In this document: positions 11,558 through 22,245 of the stretch, one piece after another | How the letters are laid out: each line of letters starts with the position of its first letter | How positions within the stretch are numbered: position 1 is the first letter of the stretch | Source: Marsupella aquatica | Lineage: Eukaryota > Marchantiophyta | Assembly: GCA_973895155.1 (NCBI GenBank) | Contig: OZ316894.1 | Coordinates: forward strand, 24,118,001 to 24,182,000 | DNA length: 64,000 bases | Direction of reading: 5' to 3' | Notes under the pieces: generated by a model | The model's input: only the letters and a program-made list of their open reading frames with translations | Databases searched by the model: none | What the model was told of the DNA's origin: nothing | Program-made: the position numbers and the translations under genes

Positions 11558-12430
11558 ATGGAGCCTGGTAAACGTAGAAAGTGTGACCACCCAGCAGTGT
11601 TTACAGGGGTCAGAGCGATTTTGGTCCATGGCCAGCATGGGTTGACCAAAGTGCATTGGCCAACTGTACAGAAACGATTCTCTGAGCTCCATGGCACTGT
11701 AGTTCAGGACATCACTCCAGAGACTACACATGTTGTTGCAGGGACATGGCTATCAGTGATAAAGAAGTGGTCATGGTCCTACATGAATTCTGCAATTACT
11801 AAGCAAGGCCTAAAAGTAGTTGAGGCCTCTTGGATCACAGATTCCATAGCACATAAGATTGTACAGGATACTGAGCAATATGAGTTGTGGGAGGATGAAG
11901 AAGCTTCTGCATCAGCTTGGGCTGAACAAGAAGTCTGGGAAGCAAAGGCACGGCTTGCTGATCTCCAATATGGACCTGTACTCAACAAAGGACAGAGCTC
12001 TACAAGGCTGAAGTGTATGTTGGCTGAGGAGACGAAGCAACCAACCCCCATTCTGAAAGGGCTGAGCATGGTATTTGTGGAGGCGGGAATTGGAGAGGTT
12101 AAGTGCAAAGTGTACAAGTCCACAGTGCTTGACCTAGGTGGGACAGTGGAGGAGAATATAACAGAGGACACCACTCATGTCATTACTAAGTCATATCCCA
12201 AAGCCTGCCGCAAGTTTGGGAAGGGAGACATTCGCTTTTATGTCATGTCCCATAATGTGTTTGTGGTTTCATATGCTTGGCTTGTGGAATCAGTAGCAGC
12301 TGGGAAGCGTCAAAACCCAATGGACTATGATCTTTTTGAGGCCTGGCCACGGAAGGGTCAGGATCCTTACAGAGAGGACTATGAGACAACAAGTGAGGAA
12401 TGGGTCATTAGCGATTCTGAATCAGAGTGA
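11558..12430 (+). CDS. tandem-BRCT protein carried by the transposon
   Basis: A 290-residue protein in one open exon. The first ATG is at 11558 and the stop TGA is at 12428-12430. Two BRCT-like domains are visible. The first (residues about 12-105) has VFTGVRAILV, ELHGTVVQDITPETTHVVAG and a closing SWITDSI. The second (about 165-262) has LKGLSMVFVEAG, LGGTVEENITEDTTHVIT and YAWLVESVAAGK. The hydrophobic start strand, the GG/HG turn, the THV strand and the terminal W helix are the usual BRCT landmarks. The second domain reads closest to the BRCT of plant DNA polymerase lambda, but no polymerase follows. The C terminus (about residues 263-290) is acidic and ends DSESE. BRCT domains bind phosphoproteins or DNA ends in repair, so a role in double-strand-break handling during excision or insertion is plausible but inferred. 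It lies directly upstream of tnp2 on the same strand. Confidence 0.85.
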   Translation: MEPGKRRKCDHPAVFTGVRAILVHGQHGLTKVHWPTVQKRFSELHGTVVQDITPETTHVVAGTWLSVIKKWSWSYMNSAITKQGLKVVEASWITDSIAHKIVQDTEQYELWEDEEASASAWAEQEVWEAKARLADLQYGPVLNKGQSSTRLKCMLAEETKQPTPILKGLSMVFVEAGIGEVKCKVYKSTVLDLGGTVEENITEDTTHVITKSYPKACRKFGKGDIRFYVMSHNVFVVSYAWLVESVAAGKRQNPMDYDLFEAWPRKGQDPYREDYETTSEEWVISDSESE

Positions 12431-12863
12431 GGAGTAGTAGCATCAGTTTGGACACAAGTTTTTTTGTATAAATCAGATCATTGAAATAAATGTGATCTTT
12501 GAACTAATGTACCTTGTTATGGTTGGTGGCAGTTGGGCTTATTTTACTGTTGGCGGATTGTTGTTTCCTGCTGCCTGGGGGTGTCACTGTAAACGTACAT
12601 GCAGAGGCGGTACATTTGAGGACAGCGGAGGAGGTGGTGACACCCTCCAACATTTAGGAATTTTGTGTCATTCACTTGACAATAGGTACACTACTTGCGA
12701 ACCTGTTTTTTTCTTTTGGGGTGGTTTAGGGTTTGTGAGAATTTAGTACACGTTATGTTAACTCTTTTGGCAGATACAATCAGGGATATATGGAACACAA
12801 ATACCACCATTAGGCATCCTTGTTCACTGCTGTCCATGACTGCAGAGCTCCCAGCCTGTTACA
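12431..12863 (+). other. spacer between BRCT and tnp2 genes
   Basis: Non-coding. It includes a T-rich, AT-rich stretch just after the BRCT stop, with AATAAA near 12,485 as a possible polyadenylation signal, and a CT-rich stretch before the tnp2 ATG. Confidence 0.4.
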
Positions 12864-15800
12864 ATGCACCCTAGTCACCACCCTCCCCAGACCCAGCCCA
12901 GGGCACAGGCACTGCCTTTGCATCATCCCACAAGGATATCACGCCATGATAATAAGCTTTGGCAGCGTGAAAGGTTACGAACCAGACTTTCAGGAGCCAG
13001 TAGGATGAGATGTCCTTGTGCAATCTGCCAAGGATCCCGTACCAGGGGTCTGAATGAGGTTTGGCGGCATATCGCGGTTCATGGAAGAGATCCACGACAT
13101 CGAGTTTGGAATGATCCTGCAGAGGAAGATTCTTCCGACGAGGAGTGGAGGTTAGAATTTGATGCTGCCAATGCTGCAAGACGGGCAAGTGAGGTTCTGC
13201 CTGGTGCATTTGAAAATGTTGTAGCTGGTCTCTGTGGGTTGTCAGCTCTCCAACGGGATGGTGCTCAAGCAGCACCACGTGACGAAGGAATTCATGTGGA
13301 AGAGATGGTGAGAGACATCTTCCAAGACTTGGATGCATTTCATGATGGGCTGGACAATGAAGAGGATACGGCTACAGATGCAAGTGTGCCCCCTGTCGAA
13401 GAGCCTCTTGATGAGTTTGAGATAGGGCAGGAAACCCCTGGGCATGATGGGATGTTTGGCTCTCCCCTGCAAATACAGGAAGGCAGGAAGTCTTTGTACC
13501 CCGGTAGCAAATGTTCTAAACTGGGATTTGTCATCATGTTCCTGAACATTTGCGGCAACCACAATGTCCCCAACATTTTGGTTTCTGAGTTGTTGGCATT
13601 CTTGCGAACAACTGTGCTACCAGATGGTAATATTTTGCCCAAGAACATGTACGAGGCAAAAAGATGCATATCTAATCTTGGATTGAACTATGATTCGATC
13701 CATGCCTGTCCTGATGGGCATGTTCTTTTCAGAAAGGAGTATAAAGAATCGTTGACATGCCCTAAGTGTGGGAAGCACAGGTATCGGAACTCAGGAAAGT
13801 CTATGGTTCCCGCCAAGGTACTTCGTCATTTTCCACTCATTCCCAGACTTCAGCGGATGTTCAGAAGCCGTGCCATCTCGGAGATGATGACTTGGGCAAC
13901 TGACAAGAAAAGTGATGATGGGCTACAACGACATGCTGCAGATTCAAGGCAATGGAAACTCATAGATGAGATGTATCCCGAATTTGCTGCTAAGCCGAGG
14001 AATGTCAGACTTGGGCTGTCATTGGATGGGGTAAACCCATTTGGAGACAAGAACAACAAATTTTCGTGCTGGCCTGTAACTATTTTGAATTATAACCTTC
14101 CTCCTTGGATGACTACAAAGCGATTTTTTGTTCTGATGGTCCTACTGATACCAGGGCCAGACAGTGCTGTATCTGCCAACATAGATGTGTTTCTGGCTCC
14201 CCTAGTGGAGGAATTGAGAAAGCTTTGGGAGGAAGGAGTTCTCACATATGATGTCCTACAGAGGCTTGGGAGGTTAAACCCATTCATCCTTAGAGCCATT
14301 GTCATTCTGACTATAGCTGACTACCCAGCCCATGGGATGATATCAGGCCAAACAACAAAAGGATATTGTGCTTGTACTATCTGTGGGCGCAATGTCACCA
14401 GTGAGTACTCCAGAGCCCTGCAGAAAGTGATATACATGGGCCATCGTCGTTTTCTGAAGGCAGATCACCCTTACAGAGAAAGACAGGCACTGATTGCACA
14501 CTTTGGCAATGAGATTGAGCAACGTGGACCCCCGGCACGAGTGACCAAAGAGGAGATCAGGCAGTGGGGAGCACTGAGGGATGACTATATCAAACGAGGG
14601 GGCAGGGAAGATGGAGTGAGTGATCCAATAAAGCGATATGGTGTAAAAAGACTGAGCATATTGGACTTGGAGCTCAAGTACTGGAGGGTAAGCCTCTTGG
14701 AGTTGATGCTAATTGGGATACATGTTTTGGTTCAGAGCATGTGCATTCATTTCGAAGAGAGAGACTAAACTTGAGGCATTTCCTGACGCTTTTGCATTGC
14801 AACGATGCAGGAGTTTGAGCCAAGCAAACATAACATTGATGTTATGCACATTGAAAAGAATATTTGTGAGAGTCTACTCAGATTCTTGTGTGGAGAGAAA
14901 GACACTGGTTCAGTGAGATTGGATCTTGAACAGAGGGGAATGAAACCCCATCTTTGGTTGAGGCCACATGCCCACAGAGCTAATGTGCTCTTGAAGTACC
15001 AAGCGCCCTATGTTCTGACAGACACAGAGTGGGAACTATTTGTGCAGAGGTTGAGTTCTTTAAAGGTTCCTTCAAACTATGGCAGTGCTTTCAAGAAGCA
15101 TATCATGACTAGAAAGCTTGGTAGTATGAAAAGCCATGACTACCATATGTTGATGCAACAGGTGTTGCCTTTATGCCTGAGGGGCCTGTTGCAGAAGCCT
15201 GTTCGTACTGTGATCATGCGACTCAGTGATATGTTTCGTCGTATTTGTGTGAAGGTTTGGGATGAAACACACTTCCCACAACTGACAGAAGATGTCGCTC
15301 AGGTGCTGTGTGACCTGGAGATTTATTTTCCTCCCGCATTTTTTGATGTCATGACCCACCTACTTGTCCATGTTGTGGAAGAGCTACACCAATTTGGGCC
15401 TGTGAGTGCTCGTTGGTTGTACCCTTTGGAACGGTACATGAAGCTACTCAAAGGTCACGTGAGAACATATTACAAACCTGAAGCAAGCATGGCTAAAGGT
15501 TACATCAAGGATGAGACTCTGGGATTTCTGACCGAATACATAGCACAATATGAGCATGTGAAGACCAGGGTGTGGAATTCTGATGAGGAGGAAGGGGTGA
15601 TAGGTGAAGTACTGGAAGGGGCTGCAACCACAAAGAACCTGACCATATCTATGAGAGACTTGGCACATGACTTTGTATTGCACAACACTGTGGTGATGGA
15701 ACCCTGGATACAGTGAGTGCATACATGTGCTATAATCCAGTTCATGAGCTTAAATGTTGTGTTCGTGTGGTTTTCTCCTTCAGCCTGTTCATGTTTACCC

Positions 15801-16595
15801 AAGCTAATGTTGTGTGGTTGTTCGTTCAGGGAGTATGAGTCATTGAAGGCGGCCCATCCCACTGCAGGAACAACTTTTCCAGGTTTCATGGAGTGGATCA
15901 GAGTGGCAATTAGAGAGCATCACGAGACCCACCCAGACATGGATGCAGATGTTTACCTACTGTCTAATGCCCCTAGCCTGAAAGTGAAGACTTCCAAACG
16001 GATGAGAGCATATGGGAATCACTTCCGAGTGAAGGATGGTGACAGTGCCTACAGGGTGACGAATGACTGCGGGCTCATCACTGTATTTGAGCAACAGAGC
16101 CACAATCACGACAGGGCCTGGATGGAGATGGGATATGTGGGAGAATTAGTTGACATATGGGCTCTGGACTATGGGGCGGTGTCCAGTCCTGTGATTCTTA
16201 TGAAAGGTTCATGGGTGCGGCAGGATTGGCTTGGTAACAGGGCTACCATGAAGAGAGACAACGACGGTTTCTTGCTGGCCAATTTCAGAGGGAAATTGCC
16301 CGAATGGTCTGAGCCATTTGTGTTTCCTAGTCAGGTGGAGCAAGCTTTCTTCCTGGATGTGGAAGACTCCCCAGGTTGGCGTGTAGTGTGTCATAAACAG
16401 GCCAGGCAACGTCGGATGGAAGGATCAAACCTTGAGTTTCATTTACACTCTCATAGTGCCTTTGATCGTCGGCGTTCAGACCAAGTGCCTGTAGTTCATG
16501 ATAGCGGGGACTTCATTCCTGTGACAAGGGTAGATGCATTTGCTGAAGGAGGCGAATTCAGAGATGCAGATGCCAACAGTGTGCCTGTGCCATGA
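12864..16595 (+). CDS. CACTA transposase (tnp2 type), element 1
   Basis: The TNPD/tnp2-type transposase expected to cut and join the element ends. I propose exons 12864-14687, 14811-15712 and 15830-16595, with GT-AG introns of 123 and 117 bp, giving about 1,163 residues and no stop. Residues 47-80 hold the N-terminal Cys/His transposase-associated zinc module (CPCAICQG, then WRHIAVHGR). A CPDGHVLFRKE/CPKCGKHRY knuckle lies near 275-300. The Transposase_21 core is at about 310-560 (FPLIPRLQRMF, LGLSLDGVNPFG, NYNLPPW, LLIPGP, QTTKGYCACTIC). A DUF4218-like region (VMTHLLVHVVEEL, RWLYPLERYMKLLKG) is at about 785-855 and a DUF4216-like region (VFPSQVEQAFF) at about 1035-1100. Homology to the element 2 copy is clear in every block. 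The intact frame and clean introns suggest a young or maintained copy. Confidence 0.95.
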
Positions 16596-16667
16596 GTAAT
16601 GTGAATTGTTTGCATGGACATTAGTGAGGGGAAGGATGTGTAATAAAGTAATTCTGAAGCAACACAG

Positions 16668-19600
16668 ATGTATGGATGGATGCCTGGTGATTGTGGTTGC
16701 ATTGTGTTATACGGGGTGACCATAGATGACATGTTTTTGTGGTCCAGTAGGATGGAACAGAGTGACACAGAGATGTGTGAGTATGAAAGGAAAGCTATGG
16801 AACAACGAGCATACGTGAAAGCCAAAATCGTAGAACTGGATCTGGAAAAGGATGTGGCTGAATTGTAAGGGAACGATTCTCAACTACACCCCTCCGCTGA
16901 GTTTGTGTGACATGAATAGTTCAATGTGGCACTGAAATTGTGACTGTATTCTCATATTGGAATGTCGCAGAGCCACAGCATTTTCAAAGAAACAAAAGGA
17001 GTATGCAAGAAGGGTGACCAGCACTATCTCTGGGCCTGTGCGTCGGAGTGACAGGTTGAGCAAGAAGGTCGTACCTACAATGGCAGAATGTGGAGATGAC
17101 ATTGATGCTGCACAGGTGGGTGCAGACACTAGACAAGAAGATGCAGATGATGAGTATTTTCCAGAGGAAATGGATGAGGATGGGGGTTATGAAGATGAAT
17201 ACATTGCAGAGCAGCCCCAAAAGAAACATGTAAGTAGTTTTCCCAACAAGGTTTTGAGTTAAAAACTCTTGTTTAGAGGTTTCATATGTTCAGTACTACA
17301 CATATGTACCTTGCTTAGTTCCTGACATTGTAGTTGGTGATGTGATGCAGCGTCCTGCCAGTTATGTTTTGCCTTCGAAGCCTGTGCATGCACCATACCA
17401 GCAGGGGGGGCTGACCTCTGATCAAGGTTGGCGAGGTGGTAGTAGTGGTAGATCCCAGGCTGGTGCCCAATACTATGGCAGGGGGCAAGCTCTAGGTTAT
17501 GCCCGTGGTAGAGGCAGAGCAGGTCCAAACCCACAATCTCGTGGGTATGGACGTCCACCTCAACCATGGGGATGTGAGTATATATCTATATGCCAGTTCT
17601 TTGTGAAGGCATGGCACTCCTGAATTTCAGACTGCATATCAATTTTTGACATTGTTTGGGATGTATTGGATTCAGACAACATGAAATTCTGTCCACCTGC
17701 CATTGCATGCAGATTCTGCCCAACCTGATTGGGCAAATGCTAGTAATGATCAGTTCCAATGTCCACAAGGACAGACATGGGTTGAACCAGGTTGGGAGGA
17801 TGGTGGTGGGTCGTGGAATGAACAAGGTTGGGAAGGTGGTGAAGGTAATTGGCAGGGATATCAAAATTCAGTACCTACAAACGCTGGAAGAGGAGCAGGT
17901 AATGTCTGATCTTGTCAGCAATGGAAGAACTCATTATATGTGGAGTCCATTCACGTGGGGGGGACTCTGCACATGTATAATGATAGAAAATGTATGTGTG
18001 CAGGTTGGACAGTCGAACCATCGACTCAAGTATTCACTAATGCCCCTATGCAGATGCAGCACGGAAGGGGGACAGGTATGTCGGTGAATGTTCAGTTGTT
18101 TTCCTACAGTTTGTACTTAGTTTTCAGTACATATGTTTGCACACACATACCTAGAAAGTGACATCATCCGGCCCCTGTACTAGGCTGGACAGGTGGTCCA
18201 GGGTCGCAACAATTTCAGAGTGCAGTCCCTGCACAGGCATCTACAGGCAGAGCTACAGGTATGTATGTTTGAAGAATTTTTCTTGAAGTAAAGCATTGAA
18301 TGTTGCCGTCATCCATTCTGCTATATGTAGTTCTCAAGCATGAATGGCATTGTATTTTCCCAGGTGGCTTCAGAACCCCAGGTAGGGTGAATGAAGGGGT
18401 GGCCAATACAACGCCCAGTACTACCGAGAGCAGTGCACGAGGGGAGGTGACAAAGAAAGGGAACGTAAAGTTGAATGAGAGACAATGGGTGGATGCTGAG
18501 TGTCCTCGCAAGAACCGATGGCATGCTGATTTGAAAGCTGAAGTATTGCGTTGGTTAGATGTGAGTGTTATTAATTTTAAAAAATAGCATCCAAAAGATT
18601 GGAAGACTGTATGTGAAAATGTTGCTGCCAAATGGAATTATGTGGGCAGTGATGATGGCGTGGACATAGGTTGCCTAGAGAGTACAGCAGGTAAAATTAT
18701 CAAGCAAGAGAGGTGGAGAATGCATAAGGCTTGGAAGGAAGGTGGGGAGAAGCCAGATATGCCTCCACCAGCCAGTTGTGATGATAAAGTGTGGGCAAGG
18801 TTAGTAGCTTATTTTGTAACAGATGCTTCAAAAAAGAAGAGTTCACAGATGACCGAGGCCAGGTTGAGTGTTCAGAACCCTAATCTGACAGGAAGGACCG
18901 GCACTGCACCGACAGCTAAACGTTTGGTAAGAATGAATGGCCTAGCTATGTAATTTATGCTCCACTATGTACTATTTTTTAGTGTAAACCCATACATGTA
19001 AACTTTGTTTTTTAGTGTACGTTCCCTGAATATTGATCGATAACTTGTGTTTGCCATGCATGTGCAGAAAGCCCAATTGGGGCAAAGCCCTTCAAAAGAA
19101 GAGTTGAGGGCTGAAATTGTGAACACCCGGGCTCAAGAGGGTGCATCTGAATCCTCCAAGCATGTAAGTTATATGAGTTCTGATTGGTAATTGAATGACC
19201 TGCGTTGAATTTTAGGTGTACACTGTATATAACATTGATTGTGCATATATTGCCCAACATTTCATATGGAGTGATTGAACCTATACCCCTGTGTCATGTA
19301 GGGAGGTGGATCTTCACTTACAGAGATAAGTGGTCGTTTGAAGGCTGTCGAAACATGTCTTCCAGAGATCAATGAACGTTTGAATTCATTGACTGACTTG
19401 TTCCATGTGAACTTCAAGACATTAATGGAAGCTGTTGTGTCGGTGAGAGATAAAATTGATTCCAATTCTGCAGGAGTTCCACCATCACCACTTGAGGTGG
19501 CAAAGTTGATGCACTCTTCTGGCATGCCAACGACATGTAGGCTTGAAGGTAAGGCCTTTACAACTGTGTGGGATATGATTATTAAATGTATAGTTTGAAT

Positions 19601-20458
19601 TGACATTGTTTGTTGAATGTGTTATTTTCAGTAACATATATTGTGGTTGTTGTGTCCATAGAGAATAAGACAGGTGCTACAGAGAAGAAGTATGAGAACC
19701 TGGCAAATACTCGCTGTAATTTAGAGGCAACAAAGTTGCAGTCTGTACAAGCAACTTGTTTGACAGAGGGCAGTCAACCATGTTTGGATGAGGATGACAT
19801 TGGCAAGGGAGTGGATGATATCAATGTTGGGGCAAATGAGGATATCAGCAAGCATGACAATGATACCATTGAGCCAGATTCATGCTATGTAGATCTTGAC
19901 TCCATTGCAGAGATAAATGATTTGCAGAATGTATCATTCTCAATGACAGGTGTGCCTCTTGTTGAGATAAATCCAACCAAAGAGTTAGTTGGTATGACAC
20001 TCCCAGGTGATGAACCTGCTACTGTGATAGTCCTAACAGAGGAACCTACTGAGCCTAGCTTCACTACTGTGAAGAGAGGAAGCATGCGCACACGAAGCAA
20101 GTCTGCTGGTGGGAGCAGAGCCATGTCAAAGGTTTCATACAAACCTCCAAGAACAGTGCTGGCAGAAAGATCTAAGGTGGAAGTGGGGAAAGCACCTAAT
20201 GCTGAGGGACAAAGTGGCTTGTTAGCTGTTGATGAGAGTGGAACACGAGTAGGATTTGCCAGAGTGCAGGTTGGTTCCACAACGTTCCATGGCAAGAGGA
20301 TTCCCCCAGGTTATTCAGTAGTGTTAGTCACATTACTAGTGAAACCTAAAGCTGTCCTTCCCATTCCAAACACAAATGATGATCCTCCTCAAAAGACACT
20401 TGGAGATGCTGCAGGTTCTTTGGTATTATGGCCAAGCAAGTTCATAGAGGATCCATAA
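16668..20458 (+). CDS. TNPA-like accessory transposition protein (Transposase_24 and DUF8039-like), element 1
   Basis: The second CACTA gene, whose product in En/Spm binds subterminal repeats and helps tnp2. Proposed exons: 16668-16864, 16971-17229, 17351-17573, 17713-17898, 18004-18075, 18184-18258, one starting near 18362 and running through 18926, 19068-19163, 19302-19548 and 19662-20458. All junctions are GT-AG and phase-consistent. Exon 2 has an acidic C-terminal part. The middle exons encode Gly/Gln/Trp-rich repeats. Then come a basic KNRWHADLKAEVLRWLD segment, a Transposase_24-like part (QMTEARLSVQNP, TGRTG), a helical stretch (ISGRLKAVETCLPEINERLNSL) and a C-terminal DUF8039-like domain (IPPGY, TLGDAAGSLVLWPSKF). 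An in-frame TAG lies at 18585-18587 between the basic and Transposase_24 parts. It is either a nonsense mutation or lies in a very short spliced segment: GTGAGT is at 18561 and TAG at 18585-18587, but a 27-bp intron would be too short. ATG at 16668 is the first in frame. Confidence 0.75.
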
Positions 20459-20949
20459 CAATGTCATGCCATTATTTGTTTGTAGTGTGAGTCATGTTAT
20501 GTAGATTTTAGATGTCAAGAAGCAGTACAAGAATCATGTCCTCTTGGAGATTCATAGTATCATGCATGTGCTTTCAGTTATCTCATCCTACAGTCATCAA
20601 TTATGAGTTCCTGTTTTGTCTAAATTACATTGATCACATTGTAAACTATTCCATTGGAATTCAAATGATCTTCATTTTTTAGCAAGATTGTGATTGTGTT
20701 TAATTCTTATGAATGTTTTATGTAGGATCTGCTTATATGATGCTTTGTTTCATGTGGATGTCATTCATGCTATGTTCATTTCTTGTATTCAATGTGTTAT
20801 ATTTCTAAAGTTAGAACATCAGGTTTCTATGTAATGTAATGTCGAGTGCTCTCTCTCCTTATGAACTGTCCCTCTGTGTTCATTAGTCATGGTTATAACT
20901 TGCATGTGAACCTTATTAGTTATAAACATGAGTATATAGAGTCCCAAAT
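20459..20949 (+). other. 3' flank of the TNPA-like gene, element 1
   Basis: AT-rich, non-coding, between the last stop of the element and the subterminal motif array. TTCATTTTTTAGC and TTATGAATG-type words are present, but I can assign no poly(A) site. Confidence 0.4.
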
Positions 20950-21283
20950 GGTTCTGTTGTGTGACGCGGGCCAGGGTCTCCATTGGTCTCTCCTGTGACA
21001 CTAAATAGTCACACGCTAGTCGTTGTTGAATGCGGGTAAGTCATGTATGTGACTTACGATGTGACTCGCTGAAGTCATATTGCAGTCACGTCGAAACAAG
21101 GCTAGACTCCACAATAAAGTCACAGATCAGTCACAAATGGGTATCAAGCAAGTTGCAAAGCCCAGTATCAATAGTGACTTCCATTTTTTGGTCTCAACTT
21201 TTGCAACTCCAAGGGTCACAGCGTGGGTCAAGTCACGTTGAGTCACAATGAAGTCACATGAGCCAAAATGAGTCATATATTGC
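20950..21283. repeat. subterminal AGTCAC/GTGACT motif array, element 1 right end
   Basis: About a dozen or more copies of AGTCAC or its complement GTGACT, in both orientations, are packed into some 330 bp just inside the right terminus (for example TAGTCACAC at 21006, GTGACTTACGATGTGACTC at about 21050-21070, CAGTCACG at about 21083, AAGTCACAGATCAGTCACA at about 21117-21135, CAAGTCACGTTGAGTCACA from about 21229). CACTA elements characteristically carry such short motifs in the terminal few hundred bases as binding sites for the TNPA protein. This motif is therefore the likely target of the gene at 16668-20458. Confidence 0.85.
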
Positions 21284-21313
21284 GGTCTCAGTTCACCTCG
21301 GATTCTTCTAGTG
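21284..21313 (-). repeat. right terminal inverted repeat of element 1
   Basis: Ends TTCTTCTAGTG at 21313, the inverse of CACTAGAAGAA. GGTCTCAG inside it mirrors CTGAGACC of the left terminus. CTG follows as the target-site duplication. Confidence 0.95.
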
Positions 21314-21640
21314 CTGGTACCTCTAAAATAGGGGACAGTCAAGTCCTCTCCAACAGAGATAAGTCTCTCTCCCTCCTGGCTCAACTGGTACACCTCAAAA
21401 ACAACAGCGGTGGTACACACATCAGCTGAACCTCTAGTAGAACTCCGAAAAGTGCCAGCTCGGGGTGGACGAAGAAAATCGGCAATGATGGACCCATGCA
21501 CCATATCCCAAGGAAGAAAAAGTAAGGAACTCAAGCCCATCTCTACCAGGTTACCTAGGACCTGTAGGTAAGGTCACCCTGATGGCCTTACTAATTGGTA
21601 AGCTTCTGGTGGCCATAGCTCAGAAAATCTGAGAAGGCTC
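21314..21640 (-). pseudogene. 5' part of the ORF interrupted by element 1
   Basis: The minus-strand frame from 21540 into the transposon end reads as protein (FLRPPRAGTF, AVVFEVYQLSQEGERL). It joins in frame to the remainder at 3168. Upstream of the ATG at 21538-21540 the same frame still reads like protein (YLQVLGNLVE, LWPPEAYQLV) but has a TGA at 21574-21576 and a TAG near 21640. The original start was therefore further upstream and the gene had decayed. The product is unrecognised. See the 3' part at 1785-3168. Confidence 0.7.
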
Positions 21641-21959
21641 TAGAGCTCTCCTCCTAAAAATGGTTAAGCATTGAGGCTCAAGAATGAAATCTCAGGGATC
21701 TAAGGTAGTTGCGCTACTATCAATGGGAGAAGGAATGAACTGAAAAGAGATAGAAATGAAGGAGCTCTGATCAGGCGAAGCTCTCAAAATTGCAATTTCT
21801 TCAATTCCAAGAAATCAGAGAGCATCGATGACCCAATACTCCTCAACATCTCATCAATAGCAGTTCAGAATCGGGGTGAACATTCTCTAGGCAGCTGCAC
21901 TCCTATAGCAATTGAAATGAGCTCGAATGGTGGTCTAACAAGTGAGCACTGAGGGTCAA

Positions 21960-22245
21960 AGCTCGCGCCCTACTGCCGGCCACCTTGGACGTCCCTCAAA
22001 GAAAACTGGAGAAAAAGGTTTGGGCCGGCGCGGACGTCACATTAGGTCGTGGCGGGGTGGACGTCCCGAACGTCCCTACGTGGAGGCCGTCCAAGACGTC
22101 CTTGAGTTTTTCATGCGGGCCAGCGTGGAAGGAGTCGGCCGTCCTTGCAAAAAATGGGTGCCGTCCCGGCCGTCCCTACGAGGAGGCCGTCCAGGCCGTC
22201 ACCTCATTTTTGAAGCTCCTTTCAACTTCTTGCCGTCTTGACGTC
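21960..22245. repeat. GACGTCC/GGCCGTCC-rich repeat with a 100-bp-spaced 40-bp unit
   Basis: About a dozen CGTCC words occur here. A 40-bp block at 22061-22100 recurs at 22161-22200 with about six differences, both containing CGTCCCTACG and GGAGGCCGTCCA. The composition differs sharply from both sides. No protein reading is convincing. Confidence 0.75.

Larger units (their letters stand above)
3169..21313 (+). mobile_element. CACTA (En/Spm) transposon, element 1, 18.1 kb
   Basis: The left end begins CACTAGAAGAAACCGG at 3169. The right end, read inward on the minus strand from 21313, begins CACTAGAAGAATCCG. The first 11 bases match exactly, and both ends then carry CTGAGACC and ATGACT at similar depth. 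CTG precedes the left end (3166-3168) and CTG follows the right end (21314-21316), giving the 3-bp duplication typical of CACTA elements. Removing the element restores a continuous frame in the flanking pseudogene, which independently confirms both boundaries. Inside are a PHD gene, a BRCT gene, tnp2 and a TNPA-like gene, all on the plus strand. Autonomous plant CACTA elements need tnp2 and a TNPA-like protein. Both are present here, but the second has an in-frame TAG, so the copy may depend on relatives for movement. Confidence 0.95.
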
